A stretch of 64,000 bases of DNA from Pseudomonadota bacterium (GTDB taxonomy: Bacteria; Pseudomonadota; Gammaproteobacteria; Steroidobacterales; Steroidobacteraceae), in the NCBI GenBank assembly GCA_018241505.1, contig JAFEDS010000014.1, positions 1 through 64,000 of the forward strand, read 5' to 3'. A program made the translations under genes and the position numbers. Under the pieces are notes generated by a model. That model was not told the DNA's origin. It worked only from the letters and a program-made list of their open reading frames with translations, and made no database searches. Of this stretch, positions 1 to 9,088 are shown piece after piece; positions within the stretch are counted from its first letter, which is position 1, and each line of letters opens with the position of its first letter.

Positions 1-200
1 TCTTCTTGTGATCGATGCTCGTGATCCAGTCGCGCCACAGCGGTCCCCAGCCACGGTAGTAAGTGATAGCGCCCAGGATGGCGATCCCGCCACAGGCGAC
101 CGCAATGAAGGTGTAGAGCAAAATTGGCTCGTGGAAAGGAATGGCGTTCCAGTCGAGCCGGCCCAACAGGTTGGAGGTCAAGGAGGTGTGTTCAGGCATG
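1..200 (-). CDS. cyoB: Cytochrome o ubiquinol oxidase subunit I (N-terminal part, runs off the window edge)
   Basis: This is the catalytic haem-copper subunit of the bo3 quinol oxidase, which oxidises ubiquinol and reduces oxygen in the inner membrane. Only the first 66 codons are present. The visible N-terminus matches CyoB: LDWNAIPFHEPI, a first membrane segment, then ITYYRGWGPLW and TSIDHKK just before the edge. The ATG at 200 starts 6 bases after the cyoA stop, the usual cyoA-cyoB operon order. The haem and copper ligands lie outside the window and cannot be checked. The family call rests on the N-terminal signature and the adjacent cyoA. Confidence 0.9.
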
Positions 201-206
201 GCGTGG

Positions 207-1085
207 TCAAATCGCAGGGCAAGAGGTAGCGACACACTGGTTGAGGATGGCGTCGTACAGGGATGCATCGACGGACGAATACAGACGCACCGGGTCGCGT
301 TCGCTCGGCTTGGCAAGCTCCTGGTAGTTGGCTTTGTTCAGTCCCTGGCCACTGGCCTTCACCGATTGCACCCACTGATTGAAGCCGTCGGCGCTCAGAC
401 CTTTGAACTTGAAATGCATGCCCGAGAAACCCGCGCCACTGTAGTTGGCCGAGAATCCTTCATACACGCCGGGCTCGTTCATGACTGCATTCAACTGCGT
501 CTGCATGCCGGGCATGGCATAGACCTGTCCCGCGAGCGCCGGCACAAAGAAGGAGTTCATGACCGATGAGGCGGTAATCTTGAAGTTGATGGGCACATCC
601 ACCGGAGCGGCGATCTCGTTGACGGTGGCAATCCCCTGTTCGGGATAGATGAACAACCATTTCCAGTCGAGGGCCACGACCTCAACCGTCAATGGCCGGG
701 TTGCGCTGGGAATGGCGCGCGTGGCATCCAGGCTGCGCAGCGGGCGGAAGGGATCGAGAGTGTGTGAGCTGATCCAGGTCAGCGCACCGAGCGCAATAAT
801 AATGAGCAGCGGAGCCGCCCAGATGACCAGCTCGAGCTGCGTGGAGTGATCCCAGTCCGGAGTGTAGGTCGCTTGCGCGTTGGACTGCCGATAGCGCCAG
901 GCGAACACAACGGTCAAGACTATGACCGGGATCACGATCAGCAGCATCAATACCGTCGATTGCACGATCAGCCGACCCTGCTGCGCCGCGACGGCGCCCG
1001 ACGGATGCAACAACACGGTGTTGCATCCCGCCAGCAGGATTGCTGTGAGACTGACAAACCCCTTGATGAAACTGCGAATTGACAT
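207..1085 (-). CDS. cyoA: Cytochrome o ubiquinol oxidase subunit II
   Basis: Subunit II of the bo3 quinol oxidase, a 292-residue lipoprotein with two membrane helices and a periplasmic cupredoxin-like domain. The lipobox LLAGC places the lipidated Cys at residue 21. Helices lie near residues 40-62 and 83-104. The domain carries the CyoA signature DWKWLFIYPEQGIATVNEI and SVMNSFFVPALAGQVYAM. The CuA-binding cysteines of cytochrome c oxidases are absent (GFSGMHFKF at that place), as expected for a quinol oxidase. It is the first gene of the operon, upstream of cyoB, and divergent from an MFS transporter across about 160 bp that must hold its promoter. Confidence 0.95.
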   Translation of the reverse strand: MSIRSFIKGFVSLTAILLAGCNTVLLHPSGAVAAQQGRLIVQSTVLMLLIVIPVIVLTVVFAWRYRQSNAQATYTPDWDHSTQLELVIWAAPLLIIIALGALTWISSHTLDPFRPLRSLDATRAIPSATRPLTVEVVALDWKWLFIYPEQGIATVNEIAAPVDVPINFKITASSVMNSFFVPALAGQVYAMPGMQTQLNAVMNEPGVYEGFSANYSGAGFSGMHFKFKGLSADGFNQWVQSVKASGQGLNKANYQELAKPSERDPVRLYSSVDASLYDAILNQCVATSCPAI

Positions 1086-1244
1086 GCGCCGGACACGTAC
1101 CCAGGGAGCGCATAATCTAATTCGAGTTCAGGTGCATAGGCATTGGACGTTTTGTCCTATCGCACACCGCGGGTGGGGATGAGACCCTGTCAATACGAGT
1201 AAAACCCGCTTGCGGGCCTTGAAACCTGAGCCACCGCACCAATT
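1086..1244. promoter_or_regulatory. Divergent intergenic region between cyoA and the MFS gene
   Basis: This 159-bp gap must contain the promoters of both the cyo operon (leftward) and the MFS gene (rightward). A TTGACA occurs on the minus strand near 1189-1194, but no good -10 follows at 17 bp. A short CCCGC-TT-GCGGG inverted repeat lies at 1206-1217, too tight for a hairpin and possibly a protein site. I see no clear FNR/ANR-type TTGAT-N4-ATCAA box. The region is called regulatory because of gene geometry only. Confidence 0.35.
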
Positions 1245-2573
1245 ATGTCCAACATCCACACGAACGCACTACCGCAGCACATTCCGGGCAACGACGCCCG
1301 CCATAGCGCCGATCACTCACAGGTGGCGCCTGGCGAAATCGCCATTGGTGTGATTATTGGCCGTGCCTCGGAGTACTTCGACTTCTTTGTGTTCGGCATT
1401 GCCGCGGTGCTGGTTTTTCCGGCGGTGTTCTTCCCGTTTGCGAATGAGCTGGACGGGACGCTGTTCGCGTTTACGATCTTTGCCTTCGCATTTATTGCGC
1501 GTCCGATCGGCTCCGTGGCCTTCATGGCCATCCAAAAGCACTTCGGGCGCGAAGCCAAGCTGACTGTTGCACTGTTTTTGCTCGGCATCTCGACCGCGGG
1601 CATTGCGTTCCTGCCTTCCTACGGCAGTCTGGGCATTGCGTCCATTGTGCTGCTGTCCATATTCCGCCTGGGACAGGGCGTAGCGCTGGGCGGCTCGTGG
1701 GACGGATTGCCCTCGCTCCTGGCACTCAACGCGCCCGAGGACCGGCGCGGCTGGTACGCCATGCTGGGGCAACTCGGGGCTCCCGTGGGCTTCATTATCG
1801 CCAGCGGCCTGTTCGCATTTTTGTACTCCAGCCTGTCGCTCGATGATTTTCTCGAGTGGGGTTGGCGCTACCCTTTCTATGTTGCATTCGCCATCAATGT
1901 CGTCGCTCTGTTCGCGCGCCTGCGCCTGGTGACGACGCACGAGTACGCCAAATTGCTGGATGAGCGTGAGCTGGAGCCGGCGAGTGTGGTTGAGATTGCA
2001 CGCACGCAGGGATCGACTGTCATCATCGGCGCGTTCGCGGCGCTTGCGAGCTACGCCCTCTTCCACCTCGTTACCGTGTTTCCACTGTCGTGGATCAAAC
2101 TGTATTCGCACCAGTCGATTCCCGGGTTCCTGGGCGTACAGATGTTGGGTGCGGCACTGGCCGGTGTTGGCATCATCATCTCCGGCAGGATCGCGGACCG
2201 GCACGGCCGGCGCAGGACCCTCGGCACGCTGGCGATTGTCATCGCGGTGTTCAGCGGATTCGCCCCCACCCTGTTGAATGGCGGCCCCCTGGGGCAGGAC
2301 CTGTTCATTATCGTCGGCTTCAGCCTGCTGGGACTGTCCTATGGCCAGGCCGCGGGAGCCGTGAATTCCAACTTCGAGGCCCGCTATCGCTACACGGGCG
2401 CAGCCTTGACCTCGGATCTCGCGTGGCTCATCGGTGCTGCATTCGCACCGCTGGTGGCGTTGGGATTATCGGCACATTTCGGGCTCGCGTATGTCAGCGT
2501 GTACCTGCTCTCCGGAGCGGCCTGCACTCTCGCCGCCCTCAGCTTCAACCGCAGCCTCAAATTCCGCAGCTAA
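1245..2573 (+). CDS. MFS transporter, metabolite:H+ symporter type
   Basis: A 442-residue inner-membrane carrier with about 12 hydrophobic segments. The N-terminal segment YFDFFVFGIAAVLVFP and the loop motif FIARPIGSVAF resemble the MHS group of the major facilitator superfamily (ProP/ShiA/KgtP-like proton symporters of organic acids). A second-half loop GRIADRHGRRRTLG is the classic MFS signature. Such a transporter divergent from or upstream of cyo genes is a frequent arrangement in proteobacteria. The substrate cannot be read from the sequence. Start ATG 1245 gives a cytoplasmic N-tail of about 35 residues. Confidence 0.9.
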   Translation: MSNIHTNALPQHIPGNDARHSADHSQVAPGEIAIGVIIGRASEYFDFFVFGIAAVLVFPAVFFPFANELDGTLFAFTIFAFAFIARPIGSVAFMAIQKHFGREAKLTVALFLLGISTAGIAFLPSYGSLGIASIVLLSIFRLGQGVALGGSWDGLPSLLALNAPEDRRGWYAMLGQLGAPVGFIIASGLFAFLYSSLSLDDFLEWGWRYPFYVAFAINVVALFARLRLVTTHEYAKLLDERELEPASVVEIARTQGSTVIIGAFAALASYALFHLVTVFPLSWIKLYSHQSIPGFLGVQMLGAALAGVGIIISGRIADRHGRRRTLGTLAIVIAVFSGFAPTLLNGGPLGQDLFIIVGFSLLGLSYGQAAGAVNSNFEARYRYTGAALTSDLAWLIGAAFAPLVALGLSAHFGLAYVSVYLLSGAACTLAALSFNRSLKFRS

Positions 2574-2575
2574 CA

Positions 2576-2701
2576 ATGTCCAAGCGCGCAAAGATCCCCG
2601 GCATCAAACCCTACACCGGACCTGGCGGAGGTTGGGGCGCATTGCGCGCGCCAGGCGCCCAAGTAACCGATCCGGGCGCCGCGCGGCTAGTGCCGCGCTA
2701 A
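2576..2701 (+). pseudogene. Relic of an FdhF/YdeP-family molybdopterin oxidoreductase (N-terminus only)
   Basis: A 41-codon reading frame begins two bases after the MFS stop. Its first 26 residues (MSKRAKIPGIKPYTGPGG then GWGALRA) look like the N-terminus of the roughly 760-residue YdeP-family oxidoreductases, which start with a Y-x-G-x-x-GGWGA-[LV] motif. After this the sequence becomes unrelated and stops at 2699-2701, inside the end of the opposing M28 gene. I read it as the 5' stub of a gene whose body was deleted. It could instead be a small real protein. What is seen is the motif; the deletion is inference. Confidence 0.5.
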
Positions 2702-4987
2702 TAGAACATTCGTCGCCTTGTCGAGACGATCGCAATACGCCATCAAGGCTGCCGCGGTCATCACCGAATACTGGTTCGCCTCGTCCCAGTGCTTTTCTTC
2801 GATGGCTTCGCGCACCCCGGGCAGCGTCTTCACACCATAGCCAGTGTAAAGGCCTGGCGCGTAGACCAGGTGTTTGAACCAGTCGCGGCCCGGCAGACCG
2901 CGGGGATCGGTCAACGCGGCTTCCATCTCGCGTAAGTCGCCGTTCAGCTCCTTGAGCTGGGCCGGCGTCAGCTTCGCTTGCCCCGCCATGAGCTTGTTGT
3001 AGGCGTCGTCATAGGCCTGGGTGCTCTTTTTCAAGCTATCCACCGCATTGTCGAGCGGCGCGAGATTGAAATGCGGCACTTCGGGCTCACGCTCGGGCGC
3101 CAGCACGGGACGTTTTGGATCGGCCGCCAGCTTGAAAGCCCCCTCGTCCAGCAACTTGCCGAGCGCAACGGCTTTCTCACGCTTGCCGTCGGCCAGCTCG
3201 TGCAACTCACCCACGTAGCCGGCCACCGTCTCCGCAAATGCACCGAACCGCATCGGCAAAATATCGGCGTTGGCCATCCGCAGGATGAGGTGACCCACTG
3301 TCTGTGCCTCCGCTATCCCGTACACAAAGCCGGGATCGCCGTTACGCACATAGTGGTCATACGAATCGTAGTTGGAGTGATACACGCCCTCCGTCTCCGA
3401 TTCACCCGTGTATCCCACTTGGAGTGTCGTGATACCCAGATGTTGCAGGAACGGTGTGAAATCCGAACCGGAACCCAATGCATCGATGTTGAGATCACCG
3501 CCGGCAGCAGCGACTTTCGCGGCCTTCTTGTCATCGTCGGAAGCGCCCTTCTCAAAGCCGTCGACTTGCAACTTGGCGCGCAGTCGGGCCTGGGTACTGA
3601 CACCCGTCTGCGGATCCGTGACACCGCTGGAAACGTCGTTCACCAGGTGTTGCAATGAGTGGCTGCCGCCGGCCGACAGGAAGCCGCGATCGTTACCGTC
3701 GGAGTTGAGGTAGAGAACGGCTTTGCTCTGTAGCTCTTTTGCGTGAGCCTCGGCCCACTCCGTCGAGCCCAGCAGGCCGGGTTCTTCACCGTCCCAGCTC
3801 GCATACACGAGGGTTCGCTTCGGCTTCCAACCCGACTTCAACAACTGGCCGATGGCCTTGCCCTCGGCCATCATGTCGACGTGACCGGACAGCGGATCCT
3901 CCGCGCCGAACACCCAGCCGTCGCGGTGATTGCCGCGGATGACCCATTCATCCGGAAACTGTGCGCCCGGGATCTTCGCAATCACATCGTACAGGGGCTT
4001 CTGACTCCAGTCGGAGTTGACCGCCATGTGGACCTTCGCGTTGCCAGGCCCGAGGTGGTAGGTGATCGGCAACGCGCCGCGCCAGTGCGGGGGAGCCACC
4101 GGCCCGGTGAGCGCGGCCAACAAGGGTTGGGCATCCGCATAGGAAATCGGGATCACCGGGATCTTGAGGATCGTCTTGGCCTCGGCAATGGACAGTCGCT
4201 TGGCATCCTTGGTAGCACCGACACCCGGGGTCAACGGGTCGCCCGGATAAACCGGCATGTCGGCCACCGAACCGCGCTGCACGCCATCCTTCGGGCGCCA
4301 ACCGCCTTTGGGCCACACATCGCCCTGGCCGTAGCCATCCTGTTGCGGATCGGAATAGATCAGGCAGCCAACGGCGCCATGCATTTGCGCCAGTTTGGGC
4401 TTCAGGCCGCGCCAGCCAACGCCATATCGTGCAATGGCGATCTTGCCCTTGACGTCGATCCCGCGGCGGGCGAGATCCTTGTAGTCATCCGGCATTCCGT
4501 AGTTGACGTACACCAGCTCGGCGGTGACATCGCCGTCGGCCCCATACACGTTGTATGGCCCCATTCCGTCGGTACGCGTGGAGGTAGCATCGCCTTCCAC
4601 CGGCGGCTCTTTCAGTGCCGCGACAAACTTCGTGGGCTCAACCAGCTCCAGCGTATGGGACTTCAGCGTGGGATACAGGGGATAGAACTCTTCGATCTTC
4701 GCATCCCAACCCCACTTCTGAAACAGGTCGCGGGTGAGCTCGGCATTGGCTTTGTTATGGGGCGCCCCTACGTGGTTGGCGCCTGAGGCCATGTTCTTGA
4801 GCCAACCATCGAGATCCGATGGATTCAGCGCGGCATCGAAACGGTGTTCCAGGGCTTGTTCAGTCGCCGATTCCGCGGCACTGAAACCGAACAGCAGCGG
4901 CGGACGATCAGCCCCTGCTGCGAGGGAAGCTGCACAGGTGAAAGTCGAAAGGACGAATACGGCAAGCCGTCGAACACGAGCGACCAT
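2687..4987 (-). CDS. Exported M28-family zinc peptidase, glutamate carboxypeptidase II-like
   Basis: A 766-residue secreted metallopeptidase resembling GCPII/PSMA, removing residues from peptides in the periplasm or outside. Domain order is a signal peptide (residues 1-26), a protease-associated domain near 120-270, the M28 catalytic domain near 330-570 and a transferrin-receptor-like dimerisation domain to the end. The di-zinc site looks intact: GNHRDGW (His), EDPLSG (Asp), WDGEEPG (two Glu), LNSDG (Asp) and GVYHSNYDS (His). The ATG at 4987 is chosen because GGAG lies 8-9 bases upstream; a TTG at 5002 would put the SD inside the gene. It is divergent from an S10 peptidase across 137 bp. Confidence 0.9.
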   Translation of the reverse strand: MVARVRRLAVFVLSTFTCAASLAAGADRPPLLFGFSAAESATEQALEHRFDAALNPSDLDGWLKNMASGANHVGAPHNKANAELTRDLFQKWGWDAKIEEFYPLYPTLKSHTLELVEPTKFVAALKEPPVEGDATSTRTDGMGPYNVYGADGDVTAELVYVNYGMPDDYKDLARRGIDVKGKIAIARYGVGWRGLKPKLAQMHGAVGCLIYSDPQQDGYGQGDVWPKGGWRPKDGVQRGSVADMPVYPGDPLTPGVGATKDAKRLSIAEAKTILKIPVIPISYADAQPLLAALTGPVAPPHWRGALPITYHLGPGNAKVHMAVNSDWSQKPLYDVIAKIPGAQFPDEWVIRGNHRDGWVFGAEDPLSGHVDMMAEGKAIGQLLKSGWKPKRTLVYASWDGEEPGLLGSTEWAEAHAKELQSKAVLYLNSDGNDRGFLSAGGSHSLQHLVNDVSSGVTDPQTGVSTQARLRAKLQVDGFEKGASDDDKKAAKVAAAGGDLNIDALGSGSDFTPFLQHLGITTLQVGYTGESETEGVYHSNYDSYDHYVRNGDPGFVYGIAEAQTVGHLILRMANADILPMRFGAFAETVAGYVGELHELADGKREKAVALGKLLDEGAFKLAADPKRPVLAPEREPEVPHFNLAPLDNAVDSLKKSTQAYDDAYNKLMAGQAKLTPAQLKELNGDLREMEAALTDPRGLPGRDWFKHLVYAPGLYTGYGVKTLPGVREAIEEKHWDEANQYSVMTAAALMAYCDRLDKATNVLLARH

Positions 4988-5124
4988 TCTTGTTTTCTCC
5001 AATCAAGTTGAGCGAGCCGCTCACTGGCGCTGCTTGACGATTCTAAAGGCAAGCGGTCAGGCAATCGCGGCGCGCGTTCGTCTAGACTCATATGAATGAT
5101 CATACGACATTCGGGAGCCGATCG

Positions 5125-6795
5125 ATGAAGCGATGCGTGTTGGGTGCTTGCGTAATGGGTCTGTCGTTGGCGCCCTGGGTCGCCGCAGCGCCGCCACCGC
5201 CGGGTGCGCCGGGGTCGCCACCGAGCGCCGCCGAGAAACCGGAACCGCACCGCTTCGAACCGTTCAAACCCGAAGCGGTGACGAGCAATGGCTCCGTAAC
5301 CGTCGATGGCAAATCAATTTCCTACCAGGCCATCGCCGGAACGCTGGTGGTGCATCCGAAGGATTGGGACGATGTGCCGCGCGATCCGGCGACCGACAAG
5401 CCGGGGCCGGACGATGGCGAAGGCAAAAACCCAACCGCCGAAGCGTCCATGTTTTACGTTGCCTACTTCAAGGAGGGCGGCGCCAAGGACACGGGAGGCA
5501 AAGCCAGCAGGCCTGTCACCTTTATCTTCAATGGCGGCCCCGGTTCGGCCTCGTTCTGGCTGCACATGGGCGCATTCGGTCCGCGCCGGATCGTGACCTC
5601 CACGGATGTACACACTCCCGCCGCGCCCTATTCCCTGATTAACAACGCATCGAGCCTGCTCGACGCCTCCGACCTGGTCTTTATTGACGCTCCCGGCACC
5701 GGGTTCAGCCGCATCGCCGGCAAGGACAAGGAAAAGGCGTTCTACGGCGTCGACCCGGATGCCTACGCCTTCGCGGAGTTCATTTCGCAGTTCCTGTCCA
5801 AGTACGCCCGTTGGAACTCGCCGAAATACCTGTTTGGCGAGAGCTACGGCACGCCTCGCGCCGCGGTGTTGGTCAATCAACTGGAGTCGGATCGCTCGAT
5901 TGATTTCAACGGGGTCATTCTCCTGTCCCAGATTCTCAATTTCGACCTGAGTCCCGACCGGCCCGCGGGCAACCCGGGCATCGACGCGCCCTACCAGACC
6001 GTGTTGCCCACCTACGCGGCCACGGCCTGGTATCACAAGAAGCTCCCCGGCGAGCATCCGAACATTGAAGCGTTCCTGACCGAGGTGGAACAGTTTGCGA
6101 TGGGCGACTATGCGCGGGCGCTGGCCGCCGGTTCGGAGTTGTCGGCCAATGACAAAGCCGCGGTGGCCGAGAAGCTCCACCAGTACACCGGTCTGCCGGT
6201 TGATTACATCCTGAAAGCCGATCTGCGCATTGACGGCGGGGAGTTCCGGCAGACACTGCAGGGCGCCGACGGTAAATCCACTGGCCGGCTGGATTCGCGC
6301 TTCTCCGGTCCGGAGCTCGACCCATTGGCCCAGCGCGCCGAATACGATCCGCAGGCATCCGCTCTCGGCTCCGCATACGTTTCCGCGTTCAATGAATACG
6401 CTCGCCGGGAGCTGCACTATGGCGACGGCAAGTCGTTCAAGCCGAGCATTCGGACGTTCGCCACCTGGAATTTCCAACATGCCCAGCCCGGCATGAACGG
6501 CATGCCCATGTCATCCCGCCAGGGCACCAACGTCATGCCCGACCTGGCCAATGCGATGAAAATCAACCCGAACCTGAAGGTGCAGTTGAACGCGGGGTAT
6601 TTCGACCTCGCCACGCCGTTCTACCAGGGGGTCTACGAGATGCATCACCTGCCGATGCCGAACAGCCTGCAGGCCAACATCGAGTACAAGTTCTACGAGT
6701 CGGGGCACATGGTGTATGCGAAGGATACTTCGCTCAAGATGCTGCACGACAACGTAGCCGGCTTCATCCGGCGCACCAGTAACGTGAAGGAATAA
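5125..6795 (+). CDS. S10-family serine carboxypeptidase-like protein, exported
   Basis: A 556-residue secreted protein of peptidase family S10 (alpha/beta-hydrolase fold), probably trimming peptides from the C-terminus. The nucleophile motif FGESYGTPR, the acid GYFDLATP and the His in ESGHMVY are all present in the right order. FNGGPGSASFW gives the oxyanion-hole motif. A Pro/Ala-rich linker follows the signal peptide. ATG 5125 is preferred over ATG 5092 because GGGAG sits 7 bases upstream (5113-5117) and the signal sequence MKRCVLGACVMGLSLAPW begins there. Neighbouring M28 and TonB genes suggest a peptide-scavenging group. Confidence 0.9.
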   Translation: MKRCVLGACVMGLSLAPWVAAAPPPPGAPGSPPSAAEKPEPHRFEPFKPEAVTSNGSVTVDGKSISYQAIAGTLVVHPKDWDDVPRDPATDKPGPDDGEGKNPTAEASMFYVAYFKEGGAKDTGGKASRPVTFIFNGGPGSASFWLHMGAFGPRRIVTSTDVHTPAAPYSLINNASSLLDASDLVFIDAPGTGFSRIAGKDKEKAFYGVDPDAYAFAEFISQFLSKYARWNSPKYLFGESYGTPRAAVLVNQLESDRSIDFNGVILLSQILNFDLSPDRPAGNPGIDAPYQTVLPTYAATAWYHKKLPGEHPNIEAFLTEVEQFAMGDYARALAAGSELSANDKAAVAEKLHQYTGLPVDYILKADLRIDGGEFRQTLQGADGKSTGRLDSRFSGPELDPLAQRAEYDPQASALGSAYVSAFNEYARRELHYGDGKSFKPSIRTFATWNFQHAQPGMNGMPMSSRQGTNVMPDLANAMKINPNLKVQLNAGYFDLATPFYQGVYEMHHLPMPNSLQANIEYKFYESGHMVYAKDTSLKMLHDNVAGFIRRTSNVKE

Positions 6796-6805
6796 CTGTT
6801 ACGAC

Positions 6806-6843
6806 CCTGACGGTCGGAGTCAGCCGGCTGTCAGGCGTCTTTT
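6806..6843 (+). terminator. Possible intrinsic terminator after the S10 gene
   Basis: CCTGAC (6806-6811) pairs with GTCAGG (6830-6835), and the loop holds a further AGCCGGCT palindrome. The repeat is followed by cgtctttt. It begins 10 bases after the S10 stop. The stem is short and the T run has only four bases, so this is a weak call. Confidence 0.35.
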
Positions 6844-6849
6844 GCCAGT

Positions 6850-6881
6850 ATCGCGCCCATCACTTACAGGGCGGGCGCGAT
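6850..6881 (+). repeat. Inverted repeat overlapping the start codon of the TonB receptor gene
   Basis: ATCGCGCCC (6850-6858) is an exact reverse complement of GGGCGCGAT (6873-6881), with a 14-base loop. The right arm covers the first two bases of the ATG at 6880-6882, and the likely SD AGGGCGG begins in the loop. In RNA this would hide the start codon. The function is inferred. Confidence 0.6.
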
Positions 6882-9060
6882 GACCTCATCAAACTTCCTT
6901 CCGGGCAGCAGCCTTCTTCATGCTCATCGCCATAGGAAGCGCACCCTCGCATGCCTGCCTCTGGCCATCGCCGTGGCAATGGAAGCTTCCGCGCAGAGCG
7001 CTCCGGAGAGCGCCCCTGACCCTGTCAGCACAATCGTCGTCCAGGGGCAGAAACTCACCGTCGAGTCCAGGATCGATCGCAAGATCTACACCCTTCCGGA
7101 AGACGCCATGAGCTCCGTTGGTTCCCTGAGCGATGTCCTGAGCGTGGTTCCCTCAATTGACGTCGACCCTGATGGCATCCTCTCTCTGCGTGGCGACAGT
7201 CACGTCCTCGTACTGATCGACGGCAAAGCGGCCACACAGTTTCAGGGGTCCAAGGCAGGCGAGGCCCTGCAGTCGATGTCGGCGTTGGACATCGAGCGCA
7301 TCGAAGTGATGACCACTCCCCCAGTCCAATACGAGTCCGAAGGTGCCGCCGGCGTCATCAACATCATCACGCGCAAGGGCGGCTCCAGGCAGGCCGCCTC
7401 GGGCTCTGTGCAAGCGAGCCTCGGAGGGGGCCGCCGCTCCCTGGTGGGTGCAAACGCCAGCTACAGCGGAAAGACACTCAGCTCTTCCATTGCCGCAAGC
7501 TACCGCACTGACTACCGTCAACGCACGACTCAAACCGACGTAGCTGGGTTCGATACGGCCACCAACCAGGTCCTGGCCAGCAAGGATTTCGTGGCTGAAC
7601 ATGCGCGACGCGATACGCCCAATATCACCCTATCCGGCGAATTCACACCGAACGATCAGCAATCTCTTTCCGGCTCAGCCGGCTGGTCCCGCCGGGGCGG
7701 ACGCCGAACCTACACTCAGCTCGATGACACCGCTTTGCTCTCCGGCGAGCCGATCAGTTCCTCCCGGCGGCTGTCCTCGGGCCATGATCCCATGACCCAC
7801 TACAACGCCACCCTCAAATTCACCCAAAAGCTGAGCCGGCCGGATGAGTCTCTGGATTTTTCGCTGCATCGCTCAATTTCGCATCAGCGCGAGCACTATG
7901 ACTACATCAATGAATCCTTCATCCCGCTCCAGGACACGTTCAACACCAACCTGACCTTCAATGAAGACATCGGCGCCACCGAGTTCGACATGGACTATGC
8001 GCTGCCTGTGTCCACGGGACAGTCATTGAAGCTGGGCTATGCCTTCGAGCAGGAGGATTATGGTTTTACCAACGTGAGCGGCAGTGTCGATCCGCAGTTC
8101 ACCAACGACTTCAGGTTCCGGCAAAGGGTCCACGGCATCTATCAGAGCTACCAGGGCAATTTCGATGCCTGGGCGGTACTCGGCGGCGTGCGCACTGAAT
8201 GGACGACGACGGATGCGCTGCTCCTGACCAACGGCTCGTCCCGGCAAACTCATTACCTGCGCATCAATCCCAGTGTGCGCCTCGATCGCATTCTGTCAGA
8301 TCAATCGACACTGTCACTGGGCGTGGCCAGGCGGGTCACGCGTCCCGACCCGGACGATCTCAATCCGTATGTCGATTCGGAACACTTCCCCAACCTGACC
8401 TCCGGCAATCCCGACCTGAAGCCCCAAGCCACGCAACTATTCGATCTGGGCTACAACTACGAGAATCACGGCACCACCTACGGACTCGGCGCGTACTACC
8501 GGCACAACACCGACAGCGTCACCGAAGTAACCGAATATCTCGGTGGCAACGGCTCTCTGACCACGAAGGCGAACTTACCGAAGGACGATTCCGCGGGATT
8601 GGAGTTCTCAGCGGCCGGGCGTGTCTGGTCGCAACTATCCTACAGTGTGAGCGGCAACGCCTTTTATGCGCAGATCGATGGCACCTCACTCGGTGGTTCC
8701 GGCTTGAAAGCAACGACCGGCAGCAACGTGAAGGCCAAATTGGACTACCGCCCCAGCGCATCGGACTCGGCGCAGGTGACGTTCACACGAACGGACAAGC
8801 GCCTGACTGCCCAAGGGAGCATCAGTGCAATCAACATTGTCAATGTCGGGTATAAACACTCATTCACTCCCGCGCTCACCGGCGTCGGGCTGGTCTCGGA
8901 CCTCTTCAATGGTCAACGCACCAGGCGCATGATCTCCACACCGTCCTTGACGCGCTTGTACGAGCGCCGCACTGAAGGCCGCATCATTTATGTGGGCCTG
9001 AGCTATGCGTTTGGTATCGCCGGCAAGGACTCCGGTTTCGATTATGACTCGGATGGCTGA
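6880..9060 (+). CDS. TonB-dependent outer-membrane receptor
   Basis: A 726-residue outer-membrane channel that would import a ligand using TonB energy. A signal sequence ends near residue 38 (EASAQSA). A TonB-box-like STIVVQG is followed by a plug domain (about 60-165) with SLRGDSHVLVLIDGK and EGAAGVINIITRKG. The rest is an aromatic-rich beta barrel ending in YVGLSYAFG. The barrel type resembles the outer-membrane beta-barrel_3 group. The ligand is unknown; an exported S10 peptidase upstream suggests peptides, and a convergent PepSY two-component operon leaves metals possible. The start codon lies in a perfect inverted repeat. Confidence 0.88.
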   Translation: MTSSNFLPGSSLLHAHRHRKRTLACLPLAIAVAMEASAQSAPESAPDPVSTIVVQGQKLTVESRIDRKIYTLPEDAMSSVGSLSDVLSVVPSIDVDPDGILSLRGDSHVLVLIDGKAATQFQGSKAGEALQSMSALDIERIEVMTTPPVQYESEGAAGVINIITRKGGSRQAASGSVQASLGGGRRSLVGANASYSGKTLSSSIAASYRTDYRQRTTQTDVAGFDTATNQVLASKDFVAEHARRDTPNITLSGEFTPNDQQSLSGSAGWSRRGGRRTYTQLDDTALLSGEPISSSRRLSSGHDPMTHYNATLKFTQKLSRPDESLDFSLHRSISHQREHYDYINESFIPLQDTFNTNLTFNEDIGATEFDMDYALPVSTGQSLKLGYAFEQEDYGFTNVSGSVDPQFTNDFRFRQRVHGIYQSYQGNFDAWAVLGGVRTEWTTTDALLLTNGSSRQTHYLRINPSVRLDRILSDQSTLSLGVARRVTRPDPDDLNPYVDSEHFPNLTSGNPDLKPQATQLFDLGYNYENHGTTYGLGAYYRHNTDSVTEVTEYLGGNGSLTTKANLPKDDSAGLEFSAAGRVWSQLSYSVSGNAFYAQIDGTSLGGSGLKATTGSNVKAKLDYRPSASDSAQVTFTRTDKRLTAQGSISAINIVNVGYKHSFTPALTGVGLVSDLFNGQRTRRMISTPSLTRLYERRTEGRIIYVGLSYAFGIAGKDSGFDYDSDG

Positions 9061-9088
9061 GCGCCACTGGCCGCACCTCCACCGATCG

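Noticed and set aside
5314-6480. 388-codon open frame opposite the S10 gene
   Set aside because: It lies within a gene with an intact catalytic triad and shows no domain of its own.
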